From Annulohypoxylon bovei var. microspora (Eukaryota; Ascomycota; Sordariomycetes; Xylariales; Hypoxylaceae): a DNA stretch of 64,000 nucleotides. The notes under the pieces were generated by a model that ran no database searches, had not been told where the DNA came from, and saw only the letters and a program-made list of their open reading frames with translations. Position numbers and translations under genes: made by a program. The DNA is taken from positions 186,001-250,000 of the forward strand of contig MU405211.1 of assembly GCA_022836615.1 (NCBI GenBank). The letters are read 5' to 3'. Positions within the stretch are counted from its first letter, which is position 1; each line of letters opens with the position of its first letter. Shown piece after piece: positions 58,993 through 64,000 of the stretch.

Positions 58993-61900
58993 ATGTCGCA
59001 TCTATCGCTTCAGTGTAGCGAAAGTCTACCAGACTCTCAAGTCTTAGAGGATAGTCCGACAATGGGCAGAGCCGTTGTGAATTATCCCTCGGCTGATACC
59101 AGCTCGTCTTCTTCTTCGCCTATACCATTTAGCACCACAAAGTGAGTAAGACATTGTTCCCGTTTTTTTTCTTGGTTTTTAAAGTCGTTACCTGCCTTCT
59201 AAAACACCATTTGTCATCGTCCAATCGTCACGGCGGCCAATTGCTGCTGACCTACAGGTATTCAGGTAGGTATTTTCTGATCATGTATGCAATGGAATGT
59301 TAGGTGGAGTTGGATTTCCTTCTTTTTCCCTTCTGTCGGCCTATTACGAAAATTCTAGGCCTTCTAATGTCTTGAAAACTCCCTGCAGCCTATCGTGCAT
59401 GTCTTGATACTGGCGCTGACTTGAATCCCCACTCTTACCATTAGACAACGGAAACCAATTCCCAGCCCTTTACAAACGAGTACGGCCGTGTCTCCGCCTT
59501 CCAGCGCAAGCCCAGGTCAAACGAAATTCCCCGAACCTGTACAGTTCTCAGCCGCTTCGTTCACTCAGGTCTCATCGCGACAACCACCGCGACGTACTCC
59601 CATAGACGACAGGACGAATAACTCTTACCTTCCCGGAAGTACCTATCGCAAGGGGGATATCTCTCCAGTTTCACCTCTAACTTCTAACTACGGGTTAGTA
59701 CTAGTTTGCTGATTCTTCCAACTTTTTCTTTTCCTCAACGTCCTCCATTTGCCTTTCCGACAGATCTATGAACAAAATCTGACAAGACTCGCCTGCGCTT
59801 TTAGAGCGAGACTCTCATTTTCTCCTTCGAATGACACTAGAAGTGTTTCCGATTCAATCACAACCACAAGGTCGCCCGTAGGCTCTGCCGGTGCAAGTCT
59901 GCCCAACATGGCTGGCAACCCGGCATCCTCAAAGCCCGATACCCCCTCTCCGGGTGCTCCACGGACGTCATCCATCGATTCCGCAATATCCGCAATCTCG
60001 CGAACTCATTCCCATCAAGGCTCGCAGGATGCTCAGTCTGGAACTGCAGATATTTCTAATTTGGTCAGGGCAGCAGGCAGTCCCGAGGCTGTCATACAGT
60101 ACCTACTGAAAGAGAAACACTCTCAATCTCAGCAAAATGCCCAACTGTGGAGGCTCGTTGATAAACAAAGGGCTATGATATTAGGCCTGAATAAGGATCT
60201 CGAGCGATCCTTGAAGGATAAGGAAAAATACAGGAAGAAATTGAAGGATGTAATGGCTGCGCATGAAGAGCATCTTAAGCTCGACCTTGCACAATCATCT
60301 GCATCGATTATTCCTCAGGTTAATGTAAATGTGCCTAGGGAACAGGAAATCGAGGTGCCAGCATCACCCTCAAACCTCGATTCTGACAGTGTCAAACACT
60401 CGCCTATTGATGTGTCCCTAGCCCCCTATCCTATCACGCCCCCGGCTGACCAAATCACCAATGGACTACCGTCAGCAGTTGGTGAACTCTTAGATCCGTC
60501 GCATGCGATGCCAAAGGCGTCCGAGCATGCACTGGATCATTTTGACCGCGAAGAAGAAGATCGCGTTGAAGATGAAGCTAAAAAGGCAACTGAAGTAACG
60601 AGAGACCTGCCAATCAGTCTTACGCTTCCGCCATCTCGAAGCCTCCCAAGCGAGCCCCCTCGGGTACCACCTCCCAAGCGACCCGCTGACCCACCCGCTG
60701 TGTCAGTAATTGAAGCCACGCCCTTGGTTGACCAAGGCATCTCTCAATTTCCACCCCCATCTGCTCCGCCGCCACGCAAGCCACCTCCCGCCCCGTTACA
60801 ATTGAAAAAGGAGTCGAAAGTCCCTACTTCGATGTCTCCGGAGGACGAGGAGGATTCCGATTCGGATTATGATTCGTTGCTGGAAGTGGATGAATTGCCG
60901 ATCATTGAAAAACGTGGTCGGAGAAGAACGAGAGAGGAAGACGACCGAGAAAGAGAAATCCTGGCAGAGAAGGAGGCCGAGGCTCGAAGTTTATCCAAGA
61001 AGAGCAAAAAGGGTAGTCAAAAACCTACTCCTAAGGAATCCGAGCCTCTTCAGTACGGTATTCCAGCAAGTCCCCGAATGGCCGGCATACAACCCATACT
61101 GGCACCTGATGGCATTCACGCGTCGCTAGCTGGTGTCCTAAGTGGTAACGAAATCCGACAAACCATGGTTCCCGCGTCTTTGATGAGCCCTGGCCTTCCT
61201 GCGAGCCCGAGGCCAATGCCTCAAAAATCACCTATGAACTCACCGCCAATGTCTCCTCGTACCTTGGGAATAGGCTTACCGCTGTCACCGCGAGCTCCTC
61301 GACAACCTATTCCCATGCCTCCTAACATGTCCAGTCCACCTGTTGCCGAACCTTCGAGTCAAGCATCTTCTAAACAATTTGGTACGGCACAACCGAGTCC
61401 CCCCGTGAATCGCGATAGCCCTGTTGAAAGGGCGAAGATCTACAAAGGATTTGTCATAGAGGAATACCCAGATCTTCTACTGCCACCAAACGCCCTACCA
61501 TCTGTCGAGGTTAGGGTCGCGTCGTCTCGAATGAAGCCATCAAGAGCGAGCCTCCTATCACTAACACAATTAGAGGAAGATCCTGTCTTCACGCTGGCGA
61601 TTTTCTCGCGGTCTGAACGCGTTGAGTTATGGCGTGTGGAGAAGGATACCACGTCTCTCGCTAAACTCGATCAGAAGATGAAGCAATGCACATCTTTTAC
61701 GGCAAAGACGCCGGATAGGTCTCTGTTTAGTGGACATTCGCCCGCCAAACTAGATGCTCGCCGTACCATCCTAGACCAATATCTCGACGAGCTCCTGAAT
61801 AGTCCGCTAGATACCACGACCGCCTTAGAACTTTGCAAATACTTGTCAACTAATACACTCCGACCTAGTGTCGATGATTCTTCCCCGACTAATGAATCGA

Positions 61901-63849
61901 GTGCGGAAAGTATTACTCAAAAGAAAGGCCCCGGAGGTAGGCCATTCAAGAATGGTTATTTGACGAAGAGAGGCAAGAATTTTGGCGGATGGAAAGCTCG
62001 ATTTTTCGTTCTTGATGGGCCTCACCTAAAGTACTATGAGGCACCCGGTGGCGCACACCTGGGTACTATCAAGCTTCAGAGCGCACAAATTGGGAAACAG
62101 TCACAGCAAACTAATGATGGATCACCCTCGGGCGGTCCCAATGGAGACGAGTTGGATAACCAGTACCGCCATGCGTTCTTAGTACTTGAACCAAAAAAGA
62201 AGGATTCTAGCAGTCACGTGAAACACGTTCTGTGTGCGGAGAGTGACTTAGAGCGTGATCAATGGGTAGACGCTCTGCTCCGCTGGATCGATTATAAAGA
62301 TCCCAAGAATGACGAGGAGGCGCCTTCCTCTATTAGTCATGATCGAAATCACGGTGCGAACAACGCTCAGTCTAATGCAAACTCGAAGAAAAAGGGACAT
62401 GGGCATGTGAAGCATCAAGGACAGCAGGGTGGCAGTCAAGATGGATTAATCGGGATGAATTACAAGTCAACTAAGCAAGGCGATATTCCAGAGGGCGCTC
62501 CTACCCGACGCAAAACTGGGACACCTGATCTTCAAGACAGGATAAATGCTCCAACTTACACCATCTCAGCACCTAAAGACCCCCAGTTGATTCCCGATTC
62601 GGCATCGTGGGGTAATAAGATGAGTCTAGCTCCGCCTGGTCCTACGGTAGAAGAAAAGAAGCAGAGAAAGCGTAGTTTCTTTGGATTTGGCCCGAAAACC
62701 CGATCCTCCAGCGATGACCAAGACCCATTATACGGTTCCAATGCTGGCAGTGTCCCTCAGGGTCTAAATGAACCTCGAGGGCCGATTCGACAAGTATTCG
62801 GAGCGCCTCTGGCCGAAGCCGTAAGATTCAATGGGCCATTCGATGTTAACGTACCTCTTCCAGCAGTAGTATTTCGCTGCATCCAATATCTCGATGCAAA
62901 GAACGCAATTCTAGAGGAAGGCATTTTCCGACTTAGCGGTTCTAACGTGGTGATCAAACAGCTTCGCGAGCGTTTTAATACCGAAGGCGACGTGAATATC
63001 GTCACCGATGATACTTACTACGACATTCACGCTGTTGCTTCCTTACTAAAGCTCTACCTTCGAGAGCTTCCTACCACCATTCTCACCAGGGATCTCCATA
63101 TGAATTTCGTCGCCGCAGCAGAGATGGACAATCAACAGGAGAAGATCGCGTCTATGGCAGAACTCGTTCAGAAACTTCCCTTAGCTAACGAGACGTTGCT
63201 GAAGTATCTGATCGCTTTCCTCATTAAGATCATCAATCATGCGAATATGAACAAGATGACCGTGCGCAATGTCGGCATTGTCTTCTCACCAACGCTAAAC
63301 ATCCCGGCTCCGGTATTCGCGTTATTGTTGCAGAACTATGAGGGCATCTTCGGACTAGATCCCGAGGAGTACGAGCTTCCATCTCCAGACATGGACCCAG
63401 ATTCACGTGCACCACCGGAGGCTCAACCGCGTCGACCGTCTACAGCAACAGATTCACCTCAAAGACGGCTTATAGAACAGCAACGATCGACACCTACGCC
63501 ACCACCTGGCCTCACGGTCGGTCTACGCCCGACTGCAACACCCCCGCCTCGTCAGACTTCATATGAACCGCACTATCTTGCTCAGGCGGGATCACAACCA
63601 TCTCTTCGTCCGTCTTATGAGAGTGGTTTGGTCGCACCATCAAGCTATGAGTCGGGCTCGAGACAGCCCGGTTATGATCGCCCACTTTACGGAAATTCAT
63701 ACGAACAGGATTATAACGAAAATTCCCTATCTGCATATGATCCGTCTTACAACAAGAACAAGAGAAGAGAGAGCTCAATGTTTATGGGAAACGTGATGCT
63801 TAATCAGCAAGGCTCTAAGAGCCGCTTGAGGGAGGAAACTAGAATGTGA
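58993..63849 (+). CDS. RhoGAP with PX-like and PH domains (Bem3-type)
   Basis: GTPase-activating protein for Cdc42/Rho in polarised growth, acting at the cell cortex. Exons 58993-59141, 59445-59693 and 59805-63849 give 1480 aa. A long Ser/Pro-rich N-terminus includes a coiled-coil-like stretch (about 230-295, LWRLVDKQRAMILGLNKDLE). A PX-like region follows at about 670-820 (KIYKGFVIEEYPDLLLP). The PH domain (about 848-968) opens KNGYLTKRGKNFGGWKARFF. The RhoGAP domain (about 1130-1320) has the arginine finger Arg1175 in GIFRLSG and the NVGIVFSPTL helix. A low-complexity tail rich in SYESG follows. The acceptor at 59804 is chosen because the nearer CAG at 59763 breaks the frame. Length and order match Bem3 orthologues. 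Confidence 0.93.
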
Positions 63850-64000
63850 TCACGTCTGACGCTAACGTCATAGTTGAACGCGATCTTAGTCATATGGTCA
63901 CTTTAGATGACTACGTCTTTATTTAAATCATGATGTATTACTGTTTCGGGGCCGGCGCAGATACCACCATTTCGTTGATTTTTTTTCTTTCGATTCCCTC

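Noticed and set aside
59694..59763. RhoGAP intron 2 ending at the nearer CAG
   Set aside because: That splice shifts the frame to an early stop; the TTTTAG at 59804 restores the frame.

Overview
This window looks like nuclear DNA of a filamentous ascomycete, most likely a Sordariomycete (Xylariales is a guess). Genes are split by short introns, mostly 45-110 bp, with GTRNGT-like donors, CTRAC-type branch sites and YAG acceptors. Gene content is typical of Pezizomycotina: a 2EXR protein, a Zn2Cys6 factor, a QutR-type repressor, an ABCC pump, a P450 and a tannase. Intergenic DNA is AT-rich and peppered with TACCTA/TAGGTA simple repeats. All spliced models were built by hand from splice signals and reading-frame continuity; no transcript or database search was available.

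Layout. Positions 1-8 kb carry conserved genes: the 3' part of the TFIIF alpha subunit, the splicing factor Bud13/Cwc26, a tiny three-exon gene (83 aa), a 2EXR protein and an unrecognised 212-aa protein. A 4.6 kb stretch without genes follows. At 12-24 kb lie a catalytically dead AROM-like repressor (QutR/QA-1S type) and a divergent Zn2Cys6 factor, then an extradiol-type dioxygenase, the HAD phosphatase MDP-1 and a Sec14-like CRAL-TRIO protein. At 25-34.7 kb are a flavin monooxygenase with an N-terminal NTF2-like region, a 13-exon ABCC transporter and a convergent P450. At 35-41 kb is a transposon-rich block around a secreted DUF4360-like gene. At 42-55 kb are a tannase/feruloyl esterase, an acyl-CoA thioesterase, a salicylate-hydroxylase-like FAD monooxygenase and a phenylalanine ammonia-lyase (PAL). 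The window closes with a Bem3-like RhoGAP.

Working idea. The accessory genes fit the handling of plant phenolics. The tannase would release phenolic acids and PAL would make cinnamate (if it uses Phe). The thioesterase could release a CoA-activated aromatic acid, the FAD monooxygenase could hydroxylate or decarboxylate it, and the extradiol enzyme could open the ring. The ABCC pump and P450 would export or modify products, and the QutR-like protein and Zn2Cys6 factor may be regulators. This is inference: spacing is loose, conserved genes are interleaved, and no CoA ligase or quinate enzymes are present.

Mobile DNA. Four elements have visible termini. One is a 321-bp TRIM-like LTR element with identical 70-bp LTRs, a 5-bp target duplication and a putative primer site matching the tRNA-Lys(CUU) anticodon arm. 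One is a 660-bp inverted-repeat element with an 8-bp duplication and RIP-like arm divergence. One is an 832-bp near-palindromic TA-flanked element with 271-bp arms, which sits inside a minisatellite. That minisatellite lies within a larger 1.8 kb TA-flanked element with short inverted ends. A 166-bp solo-LTR candidate is weaker.
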